Positions 12,505-29,878 of a DNA stretch of 64,000 nt are shown here, piece after piece (position 1 is the stretch's first letter; every line of letters starts with the position of its first letter). The translations under genes were made by a program, and so were the position numbers. The stretch lies in NCBI RefSeq assembly GCF_910589235.1, contig NC_060960.1, positions 11,484,619 through 11,548,618 of the forward strand, read 5' to 3'. The notes beneath the pieces are model-generated. The model had not been told where the DNA came from, did not search any database, and saw nothing but the letters and a program-made list of their open reading frames with translations. This DNA comes from Vespa crabro. Taxonomy: Eukaryota; Arthropoda; Insecta; Hymenoptera; Vespidae.

Positions 12505-14093
12505 GAAATTAAAACGTGTGAGAGGTAATCTTAGCTGCTACGCGATTACGGTTACGATTAGGATTAGAATTACGATTACGATTACGATTACAATAACGAT
12601 AAACTTTATTCTACCAAGGGAATAGCTCGAGAGGATGGTTATTATCAAAGTCGATAATCGATCCTTCTTTCGTGGAAGATGAAAAAGAAGGATCGAAGAG
12701 AGCCATTATAGTATTTAGCCGATAGACGAAAATTGATCGATCACATTTGGAAATTTTGCAAATTTCAAAGACCGCGTCTCGAACGAACGAACGAACGAAT
12801 CTGCTTTGGGAGTTAATTCTGTGTAATGTGAACTGTGACTAAAATTTATACTTACTCGTAATCGATATCTTTATCGGGGTAGGCTATTATTATTAAATAG
12901 TTGCTAGAGAGATTAAGTCAAGCTCAAATTAGGAAAAGCGCGTCACGAGTGCACAACCAAATCTTTCGTTCTTCTCTTTCTTTTCCTTTGGGCCTTTTCT
13001 CTTCTTCTTTATCTCTTTTTCTCTTTTCTTTTTCTTTTCGCTTTTTTTCTTTTCTTCTTTTTTTTTTTTTTTTTTTTCTTTCGACATACGTTCGTATCGC
13101 GTCCCTTCTTTCTCTACTTTCTTCCTTAGCTGGTTGGCTTTTAGCTCTTTAAGCGATAGAAAGGCCATAAAGACAATTTTAAATTCCATCGTCCTTTCGT
13201 TTATATCCCGAATCGTTTAGATCATCGGTCTAAACATTAGCGAACGGGAAGAAGGGAAGAAAAAGAATTCTAATAAGAAAAATAAAGAACCTGAACGAAT
13301 CTGTATCAATTTCATTTCTATTAATTTCATTGTTTTTCGCGGCGGGTCGTACCAAATCAATTGTATCGAGAAAAAAAAGGAAAAGAAAAGAATAGGAGGG
13401 GGAGGAGGAAGGAAAGAAAGAAAGAAAAACAAAGAGATAAGCGAGCAATGTATAAAGTTATTCAATGATACGCACCGTATGTTATACGTATAAATACTTA
13501 CAACTAGCGATATAAAACATTAATTACCATTAAAGGAAATTTTTAAATGAATTTAGATGAATACATGACGTAATGACACATCTAACGAGCAACATATCCT
13601 AGCGTATTAGGCAGGGCGCGTTAACCGAGATCTCTCTGTGCTTTTTACCGTCTTAGTCCTACGAGAGAGTCGACGTTGCGCTAAACGGCAAAAAAGAAGG
13701 CAAAGTATGATGAACGCCCATACAAACTCATTCACACGTAATACTCGAAAGGAGTTGAAGTCGTATTCTCGAAAGGGAAACAACAACTTGCGATAAGAGG
13801 AAAAAAGCAAAAGTTGTATATACACACATAAAAATAGATAGCGTAAACGCAACGATATAAAATGAAGGAAACGTGGGCCGAGCGACAGGGAAAATTTCAA
13901 TGCTCTTCTAATGAATGATCTTGGCAAAATGATTGTGCCCGTTTTCGAGTAAAAGAAAAATATGTAATACGAGAAAGAGGAATGTTCCATGACATTAAGG
14001 CGTTACAATGATTATTATCTATATTTAGGTCAAAGATTTGCGTGCGTGCGTGAATGAATGTAAAAAGTTTATCGTGTCCTTGTGCGCTGAGTG

Positions 14094-14139
<46 letters not shown>

Positions 14140-14510
14140 TATGTAACAACGCGTATGAGTGAGATGAGAGAAAACGCATCTCGCGTACCTCCTCGAAACA
14201 ACAACACTTTTTTTTTTCTCGTCTTTTAAAACGTAGCACGAAGATGGCAAGCTAACGCCGGCCCGCGCGCCGCTGTTCGAGATATCGTAAATTATAAATG
14301 AATGAATTCAAATAATTATATTCTTAATTATTAATAATGTTATTATTAATTAAATTGTAATGTGAAAGTAAAGAGGAAAGATGACAAAAGGGAATATGGT
14401 AAAGGAATAATCAGCGAGACACGAATAAAGCACGAGCGGAACGACTTGGACGGGCGATATCTGTAAATTTTCGTTTTTCTCTCTCAGCGCGCAAATAAAT
14501 ATAGACACAT

Positions 14511-14543
14511 TTATATATGTATATATATATATATATAAGTATA

Positions 14544-14577
<34 letters not shown>

Positions 14578-14585
14578 TATGTATA
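14511..14585. repeat. (TA)n array
   Basis: TA repeats with GTATA interruptions; a second similar array lies at 14779-14815. Confidence 0.85.
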
Positions 14586-14778
14586 TTCTACTGGATGTGA
14601 TTCGCGAACGGATACGACGCACTAAACGCTTCGTCTTCGTTCGCGCAAATTCACAAAAGACATTTTGCAGATTCGCAGCGCGACTCGTTTCGTTCCGTTT
14701 CCTTTCTTAAGCGCTAAAGCGCAAACGATACGTTGAGAGTGATAAAAAAGAAACAAGATACATGATATACATATACAC

Positions 14779-14820
<42 letters not shown>

Positions 14821-15597
14821 GACATAGAGGAGAAGAGAGAGAGAGAGAGAGAAATGTGAAAAAATTGCAAGCGAACAGGAAATACAATCATCTCGAACTT
14901 TAGTTGCAAAATATTGATAGGGATAAAAGATGTCGTTTGTGACACCTTTATCATTGTCTGATTTGATGATATTTTCTAAGTCTGGACCAGTTGTTAGGTT
15001 CTTATTACTCCCATAGCGACTTCTTATGGCGTATTTTCTCTGTATATTGTCAATGTTTATTATTAAATATTTTTCAAATAAAAAATAATCCTCTTCTACC
15101 ACTTGTCCATCGACGAAGAAACGACGAACGGAGATTCGTTTCGTCGTTTATCGAATATATATCCACTCAAACATTTTCGCAAGGATACAAAATAGGATAA
15201 GATAGCAGAGAGAATAGATGCATATGTAAAATGAAAAATAAGTAATTAATTGATTTTGGACTTTCTCCGAGGAACTTTATACGGCTGCGTATATTTATGT
15301 ACGAGATAATTGCAAGTATTACATATACAGATGACATTGTAAACATTGTACTCGCATGTGTATACGCGAACCGATAATCGTCGATAGCGCATCATCAGGG
15401 TCGAGGCTGGCCGGGTGGCCAGTCAGCCGACCGTATCGACGTTGCCAGAGACGCCGCGAAAAACTCCCTCTTCTCTTTCTGTATTTTCACCTTAGTAGCT
15501 TCGTGACCGGGCCGTCGATAGCACACGCTGCCTGCCGACCACACGTCTTCTTCCGTCGACCATAGCCATTTTCTTTTTTTTTATTTTTTTGCTCCTT

Positions 15598-15643
<46 letters not shown>

Positions 15644-16127
15644 CTTTCTGCCCTCGTTTTTGAAAATATCCAAGTAATCGAAGCTCTCTGGTCATAGACG
15701 GCTACCTAGCTACGTGGGCTACCTCGCGAGATCCGAGGAATAATCCGCAAGAACAACGAACTGTTTCTCGAATTGAATCACATCGAAGGAAGGCCGAGGC
15801 GATAAAGTCGACGCGCGCGCCTGCGATGTGATGCGCATACCCCCAATTATTATTAGTCCAAATACGATCGCGTTAGTCATTCATTTTCCCATTAAAAGCT
15901 ACGAAATCAACGAAATCGTTACTCTTTTGTCCGGATATTTGGTTAAGGAAAAATAACGAAGTAAAAGGAGAAAAGTATCGAGCATGAAGATATTCGGAGA
16001 ATCTTCGAGGAGGACGATAAAGTGACGGTTACGATCGGAAAAAGTGAGTATTTTTTCTTCCGATCGAAAATCTTATCGCGAGCGACGCTACCGAGCGAGA
16101 AGAAAAAATCGAAGATCGACGGGAGAA

Positions 16128-16160
<33 letters not shown>

Positions 16161-18408
16161 AAAGAGGGGATAAAAAAGAATCGTTTGCTTTCTCAATTAA
16201 TTCGCTTCTGGATCGATCATATTTCGATCGATGCCAGGTTCCTGCAACTTTTACATAACGCAACGATATTTTGACTCGTTCCGATGTTGATTTTAAAATA
16301 AGGGCCGTCTTTGATTCGGGGCCTTGCGATTCGAAAATATTTAAACGACGTTGCGCGCGCGCGCCAGATTATTAAAAACGTACCACCGATTGCGAGTGTT
16401 TGCTTAAGTGTCACCAGAACGAGGTCATTTAATTACTCGGAAAGACACGCAGAGGGAAAGATAAGTAGATGTGTACGTTTAAACGCGACGAAACGAGTAA
16501 AAATGGTCCAACCGATTCGTACGAAATTATTAAATTCAAAATGTCCGCTCCCTCGCGCCCACGGATCTATTATGGGCTGAGGAAGAACGGTAAAAAGAAA
16601 AAAAAAGACAAAATGAAATAAAATAAAACGTGTGCGCGAGAACGTAAAGCACAGAAAAGTAATTTGTAGTAGAACTCGTTAATGGAAAAGAGAGAATAGA
16701 CTCGTTAGATAAGATTCTCTGATAGGCGCGCGTACATACCTACCTGTTGACACTGCGTCTTCTCGTTATCGGTTAGATAAGATTTTTGTGTCTTTGTCGA
16801 ACTTGGTACATCAGTAGAACACACGAATTCGAGCGGTACAGCGGGAGAAGAACGAGCGAAAAAAAGGGTCATATAAAAGGGAGAAGGGGAATCAATTTTC
16901 CTTTGATACTTCTCATTCGTTGATCTGTCTCTCTCTCTCTCTCTCCCTTCTTTAATTTCTCCGCTCCCTCTTTTAATTTCCTCGGGAAGATCCCCGTTCT
17001 CGAAGCGTAACGCGACGTGTGCTTCGCTCGCGCTAAGCTTCAAACTGACGGATGTTGTCCGAAGAAAAAATATTAGTAACCGTGTCGACGATGACGAATT
17101 ATTCGATTCTCGATAGATCCTTATCCAAAGAGAGCCCCGATAGTCGTCGGATAGGAATACATCAAAAAACGATAAGGGAGCGTAAACGAGCGAACGAGCG
17201 AAAAGCAAAACGAGGATGAAAGTCGAAGGAAGGATCTGACCGATCGTTAGATCGTTCGATCGGTCGTTTCCATTTTTCTCGCATTTCTTTTCTTTCGCTG
17301 TTAAAAATGACGCCATCGGGATCGTTGTGCAACAGAAAGATATTGCGAAATATCGCTCCGTCGTTTTTCCACGCTTCGAAACGAAAACGTGTCTTCCGTG
17401 TTATGTAAAAAAAGAAGAAAAAAAAAGAAAAAATAAAAGGAAAAAGAAGAAAAAGAAAAATATAAAGATCTGCCGCAGGCCATTGTGTCGCGATCGGTTG
17501 CAACGCGCGGCAAAAATCGTATTGTTTCTCTCTCTCTCTCCCCCTCCCTTCGTTTTATTCTTTCGACGGAGAGACGATCGAAAGAGAACAAACATTGAGG
17601 CTCTCCAACTCAAAGATCGAAGCTTCCGAGGTAAAAGGAAGATGTTTTTGCGACGACGAATAAAGAGCGCAGCTTATCGCGATAAATTCTGGAAATCGTC
17701 GCGTCACCGCGCTAATTTTCCGCAGCGCGGCGCTCCGCGGCTAAATAATTTTCCTCGTAAAGATCTAGCGAAGCGACGAATAATTCATAGCCGTTTTCGT
17801 CGTATTCGAACGAATTTTTGGTTGCAATTAATACGTGGCATAATCAGTAGATATCGCGATACGATCAACATTTCGGCATGACCGTGCGGCTTTCACGCTT
17901 AATCAAATATCGTTATCGTCGTCCGATATAATAAGCTCGGTGCTGCCGACCTTGCTTGCCTCGCTTTACTTTTACGTTACAGCTCGTTGCGTTTCGATCG
18001 CGTTTCGATACGAAGAAAGGCGAAGAAATTCAAAGGAAAGAAGAAAAAAGAGAAAGGGTTACCTCTTTAGTCGATTGGGTACATTTCCAATGTAGGGAAA
18101 CATCGATGTAATTGGCCATTAATCGTTACGATGAAAAAGATGTGTAACGCGAGAGCCCTGCATAATTCCTCGCAGAGAATGCTCGCGACATTGCGGTACC
18201 GCGATAAATTCCATTTACGGGTAATCAAGTTTATCTCTAGTGGTAATAAATAATAAATAGCGCAAGCTTCGCGAAAAGGCAAGGACGGAAAAAAGAGATA
18301 TATAAATATCTCTATATATAAAAGAGAAATAAGAGAAGCGCGTGAGTTTGGTTCCTCTAACACGGTGCAAAACTATTTAACTATCGCCGAAGAGAAAGAC
18401 AGGAGTTA

Positions 18409-18412
<4 letters not shown>

Positions 18413-18472
<60 letters not shown>
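18413..18472. repeat. (CT)30 tract
   Basis: A nearly pure 60-nt CT repeat, about 700 nt upstream of the first coding exon of kinase copy A. Confidence 0.92.
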
Positions 18473-18476
<4 letters not shown>

Positions 18477-18867
18477 CTAGGCGTGTAATACAAGCGTGTA
18501 CCTACCGATTAGATATCCGAGCCGATCGAGTGTATCTCGAGAACGACAAATGATACACAAAGCGTTATTAACTCGGCCAAAGGGTTACGTCAGGGTTTAG
18601 GTAATTTTTATAAAAAGAATCTCGTTATATAGGGATGATGGCTTCGAAAGGCCAAGTGTCAAGGTCGAGAAAGAAATAGTCTCGTATCAGGCGAGAAGGC
18701 GTTAATACGTTAAAACGACGAATCTTTATACGAACGGGTACTAAACGTCGTTAGCATAATCATGTGATCGTTCGAGGCGATCGCACGGCACGTGGAAACG
18801 GCACTCGAACAAAGAAATAGCAAGAAAAATTTCATAGCCCTTCGTTGGAGCTACCTCGATCGTTCCT

Positions 18868-18965
18868 GCTCCTCTGCCTCCTCGTCCTCCTCCTCCTCCG
18901 CCTCCTCGTCGTCCTCCTCCTCCTCCTCCTCCTCCGCCTCCTCCTCTTCCGCCTCCTCCTCGAGC
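18868..18965. repeat. TCC-rich trinucleotide array
   Basis: An imperfect TCC/GCC/TCG repeat giving Ser/Ala-rich frames. It lies just upstream of kinase copy A, and no evidence makes it coding. Confidence 0.8.
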
Positions 18966-19166
18966 ACCGCGAGCGAACGCGAACGTAGCTAAAGTGTGCT
19001 AACGAAGAATAGATAAAGGAATATGAGCTCGATGGGTTTCAGTCGGTCGCTGACAAGCGGACTATCGCGGTCGGTTCTAGATCGCGCGTGAAATAAACGA
19101 ATACTCGTGATTTCAGGGCTGAAGAGATTTTTTTTTTCTTCGAGAAATGTGTTGGATGAGAAAAAC

Positions 19167-22100
19167 ATGATGAGGTTCTCGTGCTTTCCAAGAGCGAGTA
19201 TTCTCAGTCAGCGTGGCAGCATCAACTTTACGCACAAACACGAGCACGATGGCGGAACGAGCGTGTCGAGCGTCGTCGTGGTGAGTAATTAATCCCCAAT
19301 CCGAGATACGTACGTACGTAGAAGCAAAGAAATTATCGGCCGTCTAGCCGAGGATTAAAAGTACCTTGACCACGAGCACGGTGTCTTATCGTTACGCATC
19401 TAATTTTTCTATTTGTCCGGCAATGCGCTAGAATGGAAGCACGAGGAGTCCCATCGCTACCAGTTACAAGCAATCGGGCGAGCCGGATCTGACTTATGGC
19501 GTCGTAAGTAGAAGCCTTTTTTCTTTTTTTTTTTTTTTTTTTTATTACGTTTCGTCACGTAGTCCTTGATACGTCCCTCCGACAGATACGTCCGCTTCCA
19601 AATGCCATCTCGTCTAACGGATCGGTTTGCTCGGCATCGACGAGCAAAAGTCGAGCAAGCGAACCTTCCCGGGTGCAAAGTCATCGAGAGAATTTGGAGA
19701 GTCACGAGGAGAGATCCGAGCAGGATGACGGATACGAGGAGGTAAAACCGGCTAATCCCCGTGGCGGTGTGATCGGGAGGACTCCTACGCCGCCTACCTC
19801 GGCGGCGCCTATACCTATTCACGAAAAGGACGCCAGGTATTCTCTCCCTTCCAACTTGTCATTGTCCTACTGGATGGTATTTATTTATATTGGGATCTCT
19901 TTGAAATAGGAGCGCGAGACAGATAAAGCGCGCCATTTTGGAGAACGAGTTTCTTGGTAATCTCGAGAATAGCCAGGTAGAGTCTCTCGTCGCGGCTATG
20001 TATCCGAAACAGTTCCCACCCAATACGATGGTTATTCGCGAAGGAGATATAGGTGGGATATCGTTGATATTCGTCAACTTTGGCTTTGATTTTTTTCTTA
20101 TTTTTTCTTATTTTTTCTTTTTTTATTTCCTTTTTTCTTTTTCCCTTTTTTCTTTTTCCCTTTTTTCTTTTTCCCTTTTTTCTTTGTCCTTTTCAGGATC
20201 TCATTTGTACGTGTCGGCGGAAGGGGAGTTCGACATATACCAAGGTAGCAAGTTCCAACGAACCTTTGGCCCTGGCGTCGCATTCGGAGAAATAGCCTTG
20301 CTTTACAATACGAAGAGGCTTCGTTCGATCGGAGGTAAAGCCGATGACTTAAGCTCATTGTGATGTACGCTTACGTCGCGATTATACGTGAGAATTAACG
20401 ATTACGTGGGCGCCATCGTTGTTGTTATTATTATATTATACTTCTCGCAAAGCTTCGTTATCGTTACGTTATTCGGCGTTGAACCGTTGAGCCGTACGAC
20501 GTACGTTTACGTTTTACGATTACGTTTCTCTTTACGTTTGCGAGCAGTCAAGAAGTCCGGTAAGGTATGGGTACTGGACAGATCGGTTTTTCTAATGGTC
20601 ATGATGAGGAGCGCCCAAGATCGGCTAGAGGGCAACATCCGCTTCCTACAGCGAGTCTCCGTTCTTCAAAAGCTTCCAGAACCGAAGGATCAGATACTTT
20701 CAAAGATCTCAGATCTCATAAGAGTGGTAACGTCTTTTTACTTGGCAATAACGATAGCTCGCGATATCTCTATCAAAGGGCTTGCTCTTAGGAATTCTTC
20801 CCGGCCGGCGCAAAAATCCTTCGGCAGGGTGAAAAGGGCGACAAGTTCTTTATAATTAGCGGCGGAAACGTAAGAATAACAAAGGACACCGAGTACGGCG
20901 ACGAGGAGGAGCTTGTGGTACTCGGCAAAGGGCAATACTTTGGGGAGAAGGCTCTTTACGACGATGAGGGAGAGCACCGTCGGCACGCGAACGCGATCGC
21001 CCTTGCACCTGGCGTCGAGTGCCTTACCCTCGACGGATCGTTAGTATCTTCCCATTGACGGATAGTATCATCATCTTCGACCATCCTCTTGTAATCTCTC
21101 CCCGAATCTTATCCTTTACTTGAGCAGATCCTTCCTCAATTATCTGGGCAGCCTCGAGGAGATTCGCAACAAGGATTGGCTCGACGAGTACGAGAAGCAA
21201 AAGTGCTCGCTGACGCCGAAAAAGTGGACGAACGAGTATTCGAATTTGACATTGTTCGATCTCGAAACGAGAGGCACGCTCGGCGTTGGCGGCTTCGGAC
21301 GTGTCGAATTGGTAACGTTAAAGTCCGATCCCGACAAAAGTTTTGCCCTGAAGAAGCTCAAGAAAAAGGTTATGGTCGATCAGCAACAACAAGAGCACGT
21401 TCTCAACGAGAAGCACATTATGCAAGCCTGTGACTCGCCATTCATATGCAAGTACGTCATCGTCGCTTAACTCCTAACACTTCGAATCGATCCACCTATC
21501 TTTCTTCCTTCGTTCGTCCGTTAGACTTTATCAAACGTACAAGGACTCCAAGTACGTCTACTTCCTCATGGAAATCTGTCTTGGTGGTGACGTATGGACG
21601 ACTCTACAAAAGAGACGATTGTTCGACGACTCCACGGCGCAGTTCATGGTAGGTTGCGTCGTCGAGGCTCTAGATCATCTTCACTCCTTGAACATCGTTT
21701 ATCGTGATCTCAAGCCGGAAAATCTGATGCTCGACTCTCGTGGCTATCTCAAGCTGGTAAATGGACTTAAAGCGCCAATTTAGCGCGCGCCCATTTACTT
21801 TTTTATCCATATTTATATCATATTCCTCGTAGGTTGATTTTGGATTCAGCAAAAAAATTGGTCCTGCCAAGACGTGGACCTTTGCAGGTACGCCCGAGTA
21901 CGTTGCTCCGGAAATAATATTGAACAAGGGACACGACAGGTACAATTCTCTCTCTCTCTCTCTCTCTCCCCCCCCCCCTCTCTCTCTCTCTCTCCCCCTC
22001 TCCCTCTCTCGTTGGCCGAGCTTAACGAAGGAAATAACGTTGCTCAAAGGGCGGTGGATTATTGGGCACTCGGCATCCTGACGCATGAGCTTCTCGTCGG

Positions 22101-22599
22101 CAAACCACCCTTCCGTGCGGCCGATCACATGACGACGTACAACAAGATTCTCAAGGGGATCGAGGTCGTCGGTATACCGAGCATCATTAACAAACATGCC
22201 AATCAATTTATTAAGAAGCTTCTACGGCATTCCGCTTCCGAGAGATTGGGCTATCAAAGAAACGGCATACAGGATATACGCGATCACAAGTAAGCGATAT
22301 ATATCCATTTGCTCGCATTCGACCGATATTCATTATCGTCGTTTTATTTCAGATGGTTCTCCGGATTTAATTGGCAAGCTCTTCAGCGATTAGCCTTACC
22401 TGCTCCTATAGTGCCGACGGTAAATCTTTCTCCTTTTCCGTTAATTTTTCTCACGACATTACGCTTTTCATTTAGCATTATTTTCATTCTTTTCTATTGT
22501 TAGGTGCGAAATCGCATCGACACGCGAAACTTCGAAAGATATCCTCCAGAGCGAGATATTCCGCCAGACGAATTTTCAGGTTGGGACAAGGACTTTTGA
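19167..22599 (+). CDS. cGMP-dependent-protein-kinase-like Ser/Thr kinase, tandem copy A
   Basis: Thirteen exons join in phase to about 736 aa: 19167-19280, 19432-19503, 19586-19836, 19910-20052, 20197-20334, 20548-20726, 20792-21039, 21128-21451, 21525-21756, 21833-21939, 22050-22289, 22353-22419 and 22504-22599. Layout: a Ser/Gly-rich N-terminus (1-145), two cyclic-nucleotide-binding domains (about 146-270 and 270-395), an AGC kinase domain (about 425-685) and a C-terminal tail ending GWDKDF as in PKG. Kinase motifs look intact: GVGGFGRV, FALKK (Lys about 457), YRDLKPEN, VDFG and GTPEYVAPE. PKGs phosphorylate Ser/Thr targets when cGMP relieves autoinhibition. The cassettes keep Glu (FGE) and Arg but lack the usual Thr of RTA (RLR in A, RHA in B). 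PRGGVIG near residue 125 is a possible pseudosubstrate (inference). It is probably Pkg21D-like rather than foraging, but I could not decide. The start is the first of two tandem ATGs; frame is open slightly upstream, so an extra 5' exon is possible. Confidence 0.9.
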
Positions 22600-22756
22600 T
22601 CGGAACGAAGAATATATTTCTTTCGCCTCGATCGTTGGAAGAGACTCTTTTGTATTGTAATGGCGCGCGCGTTCCTCGATAAGAGATATTAATCTAAAAC
22701 GATAAAATTATAAATGACACACGATGTAAACACGTTCTTTTTGGGGAAGAAGGCGT

Positions 22757-22790
<34 letters not shown>

Positions 22791-23839
22791 AGGGAGAGGG
22801 AGAGGGAGGGGGAGAGAGAGAGAGAAAAATCCTAGATAAGCGATAAGGATTATCTTGATTACGATATCCGTTCTATCCGGCTTTTCAAGCAATAGAACGC
22901 TTGAAATATATATAATTGAAAGGCTTTCCTCAAACGATCGTATTACACTTTTCAAATGATTCTTCTCCGTTGACACGCATAAGGCGTAAATATAAAATTA
23001 ACAATTAGAGATATTGTAACGTTACTTTCGAGAACGATATTCTCCGTTTGAATAAAATATAATGTCGTAAACCTCGAGATTTTTCGATGACTACGTCGTC
23101 TGTAGATGAGAATATTAACGTTTTTCAATAAAGAATTTCATTAATATATAGATGCGTTTTCGTAAACCCAATTCCTACGGTAAGAAAGTAGACAGTAGTT
23201 GGTATTTTTATTGGCAGCATCGATCAAAGTTTTTGCGTCGTCGTAGTCGACGTAATTGTTATCGGACTCTTTATCGCCGCGGAAACAAAGAGCTTTTTTC
23301 CCAATCAAATAATATGTCGACGAATTAAACGTTGAAAGAGCAAACGCGTATGGTTTATCTGTCTTTAGTTTTTTCAATGAACCAGTCCAACCGAGAGCGT
23401 TATCCTCGATTGATAAGATCTATGCGCAGGGACACTAACGGAATCGATTACAGTCGAGCCTGATATCTCGCTGAGATACCGCGATCGAAATACTAAAGGT
23501 AATTTTGATCGAGGACAACTTTTGACCTCGGAAATCCTGTCATCGTCCTTCATCTAAATATTTCGTAGCGCGCACGCGCGGACACGCGCTCGCGCTACCG
23601 TTGCCGTCGACGCAACGTTTTTCTTCTTTTACTTTTACCTTTTACTTCCTTCTCGTTTTCTTTTATGGTTTTTCTCAAAAGTTTATAATAAAGGGTAATA
23701 AAGGGAGGTAGACGAATTATTTATCTCGGAAATTAATTTTTAATCGTTCGATAAAGAAAGAAGACCGGCCAAGTTGATTCCCCTCTCTCAACCAACGAGA
23801 AGTTTCTGACGAGAGTCGATTTCTAAAGGGGCTTCAAGG
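22600..23839. other. Intergenic spacer between the two kinase genes
   Basis: About 1.2 kb. The 3' part of copy A is expected here, with AATAAA at 23051 and 23127. A G-rich/GA tract lies at 22754-22826. The right side is presumably the promoter and 5'UTR of copy B. No coding frame is supported. Confidence 0.6.
23051..23056 (+). terminator. Candidate poly(A) signal of kinase copy A
   Basis: AATAAA, 452 nt after the stop codon; a second copy lies at 23127. Either could serve. The cleavage site is not known. Confidence 0.4.
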
Positions 23840-26977
<3,138 letters not shown>

Positions 26978-28093
26978 GGACAAGCGTAATCAAACTCACT
27001 TTGAGTTTAATTTTATATTTCTAATTTATCTATAAAAATTAATTATTAGAAATAAGTAAGCCTAGTAGTAGTTTAATGAGGTAGAAAAAGAAAGAGAGAA
27101 AAAAATAAGTATCGAAGTACCTCGAACTCGATGGCGGAGAGATTTGAAAAAGGCACGTTTGACGTTCAAAGTGATATTCGGGCAACGTCCGATAGAGTTC
27201 GCGACGTTCGGCCAATAAGAAGGAGGATGTGCGCGCATCGCGCTCCTGCAACGCAAAGACCGTACCTCTCGTCGCCGTCCCCTCCCCAACCTTCCACACT
27301 TCCCAGAGCCCTCTGTCACCATCGACTAGACTATCAGTCCTACTGTTGATGGTCGACGACGCTGTTGGCGAATTGCAAATGGCGTCACGTTAGGCAATAT
27401 GAGCGTGCGTGTCCCGTGTAGTAACGCGTACGGACCTCGTCCGGGCGCGGTGCCTTGCGGCCCAGCCTGACGGCGAGTGATTGCTACTTTTTCGTTTGGA
27501 AGTGCGTGCTTTCGATCGATCAGTGATTTCATACTTTTATCTTTCTTTCCTTCTCCGATCTTTCCTTCCTCTCCTTTCTCCCCTTCCAACGTCATCTCCC
27601 TCCTCCTCCTCCTCCTTCTCCTCCTCCTCCTCCTCCTCCTCCTCCTCCTTCTTATTCTTGTTGTTGTTGTTGTTGTTTTGTTGTTGTTGTTGTTGTTATT
27701 GTTGTTGTTGTTATCGTCGAAAAGAGACGCGATAAAAAAAAGAGTTGCGCAGCAAAGTGTCGATAGAGAAAGAAAGGAGGAGGTGAGTCGATATAAAAGA
27801 CAATAAAAAAGAAAGCAAGAGTACGTTCGATCGAGGATAAACGTGTATATCTCGAATCGAAGAGAAAAAAAGAGATATCGAACGAATTCTCTTTTCTACC
27901 AAGTGGCTATGATACGTTCTTTCACGAAGAAATAGACTGGTATATCGGCCTCCTTATCTTTCTCCCTCTCTTTTCCGCTTTTTCGTTCCTGTTTCTAGAT
28001 AACGTTTGCTTTCCTCGCGCGTTCACAATCGACATGTACATTTATTATCTGGGAAGAAGAGCCTATTTTAAAGTCACAAATAGCGCGTACAAC

Positions 28094-28133
<40 letters not shown>

Positions 28134-29842
28134 AGAAACATAGAGGAATCTTGTAACTTTTTAACGAGTTGTTTTGTAACAGCTCGTTGATTTGAGATTT
28201 CATCGTAGTAAACAACTGTCAGATGGCACTATGGATTTTTTGTCGGTCAGTTGAGACAAGAAAATGATAACGATTGTAATAGCGGCAAGCATGATTATTT
28301 CATGACACTGAGAAAGAGTTCATCTTTCTTAATTTTTTATATAAACTAGGATCGTAGAATAAACGGAAGGTATTTGTAATGAATGCGACATGACTTATCG
28401 GTTGAATAAGTGAGACAGTTTAACGGAATCATTTATGGGATTAACGTTTAGTTAAATTAAATTAATTAAATAGTCCATCCTTTATATTCCTAAGGTTAAT
28501 AAACGGAATGTTTTTCTTTTTTATAAAATTTGTATTAATTTCACTATAAGGACCATTTAACATCGAGAGAAGAAATTATGCAGATTGCCTCGAAAAGAGG
28601 CATTTGTTGGTATTTACTAATATAGTATTTTCTACGTGCAAAGCCTCAGAGTTTTTTCCATTGTAAAAGTTGTAATTATTTGTCAAAAAAAGGATTACAA
28701 AGGATTATAACCGGATAAAAGAATGTAGTTTCGTCGAGCGATATCGTCTTCTGATAAAATCAAAAAGGGGAATTAAAGATTATCCTTGACAGGGGGATTT
28801 TCACGATCGTATTATCATTGAAAGAAGAGGAAGAAGAGAGAAGAGCAAGTAGCGAACGTACGTGTGGGCGAAGCCGAATGTTTGCTCGAGTTGCAGCGAC
28901 GATTGCATAAGAGTGTGCGATCGTCTCTCTCTCTCTATCTCTCTAAGCTCTTTCAAGCTCTTTGGCTCTTTATTTTTTAAGCCCGGTTACACACCGGACG
29001 CTTGCGCGCCTATCCTTTAATATTTGCTTCCTCCGTCCGAGGATCCGCATACCGCTTAATGCAAATTTAACGATGAAAATAAAATCTGTTCGTCGGATCA
29101 GAATCGATAATCGCACTTTATCGCGATTCACTCTTATGATTATTATGATTATGATTATTATTATTATTTTTATTATTATTATTATTATTATGGTTCGTCG
29201 AAGATCGTAACGAAGCTCGAACGATACGACGCATGAGAAAAGAAAACTTTTTCCCGTTGGCGTTTTAAAAAAGGTCGAAAGAGTCGTTGACTCGTAGGAT
29301 TTCGTGATTGCTAAATTTATCTAACGCGGCTGTGCGAAAGAATCGATTGGCTTGGTTTTCTTCTTGAAAACTTCCGTGATCATTATCAAATATATATCGC
29401 GATCGATTCGAGCGATGGCTCTCGCAATGGGTTAGGGCGAAATTCGTCCGTTATGAAAAGGAGAAAAATTCCTTTCGAGATAAATAATGAGATGAATAAT
29501 TATTAAAGCGACCCTCAGTACGAGCTCGCTCGTCATTTTTATTATACCGATAAAGAAAAGTTATCGCTTCGTTTTTAATCCTTCGGTAGAATAAAGGCAC
29601 GTTCTTGCGAAAGTGTCATACGCGCACGCGAGTATGAACGATGCGATACTCTACTAGCGGCAATTTCGATGTTAGATCGTCGAAACGATCGTTGCGCCGT
29701 TCGTAGATAAGTCAGTACTAGAAATACTTTGTACGAGACGAGAGCCGGCGTACGAGCGCCGACGTGGTCGGAAAAAATATTTGGCGCGCGAATTATTCGT
29801 CGCGGGCCGCGTGTACGATAAGAGATAGAAAATTTCTCTTAG

Positions 29843-29878
<36 letters not shown>

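Larger units (their letters stand above)
9719..19100. other. Probable Rbfox 3'UTR and intergenic DNA
   Basis: About 9.4 kb without a recognisable exon. The first part follows the Rbfox stop and is presumably 3'UTR. It contains (TTA)n at 10854-10917, GA runs at 11899-11928 and 14097-14137, TA/CA arrays at 12368-12504, TA arrays at 14511-14585 and 14779-14815, a CT run at 15602-15640, a GA run at 16130-16159 and a 60-nt CT tract at 18413-18472. AATAAA hexamers occur at 13281 and 15077, but no cleavage site can be assigned. Near 14324-14354 is an imperfect AT-only inverted repeat. The open frames (for example 16705-17316 and 15943-16263, minus) are compositionally repetitive and match no family I know. 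Confidence 0.45.

Noticed and set aside
12535..12600. GATTAC/GATTAGG-like hexamer run, possible interstitial telomere repeat
   Set aside because: Only about two units resemble TTAGG and the rest are degenerate GATTAC, so it is a simple repeat and not telomeric sequence.
16705..17316. 203-codon minus-strand open frame
   Set aside because: Compositionally biased, with no recognisable motif or splice support; GC-rich sequence favours long chance frames here.
18792..18992. Ser-rich open frame upstream of kinase copy A as a possible N-terminal exon
   Set aside because: It is generated by the TCC repeat, and no splice link in phase to the exon at 19167 was found.
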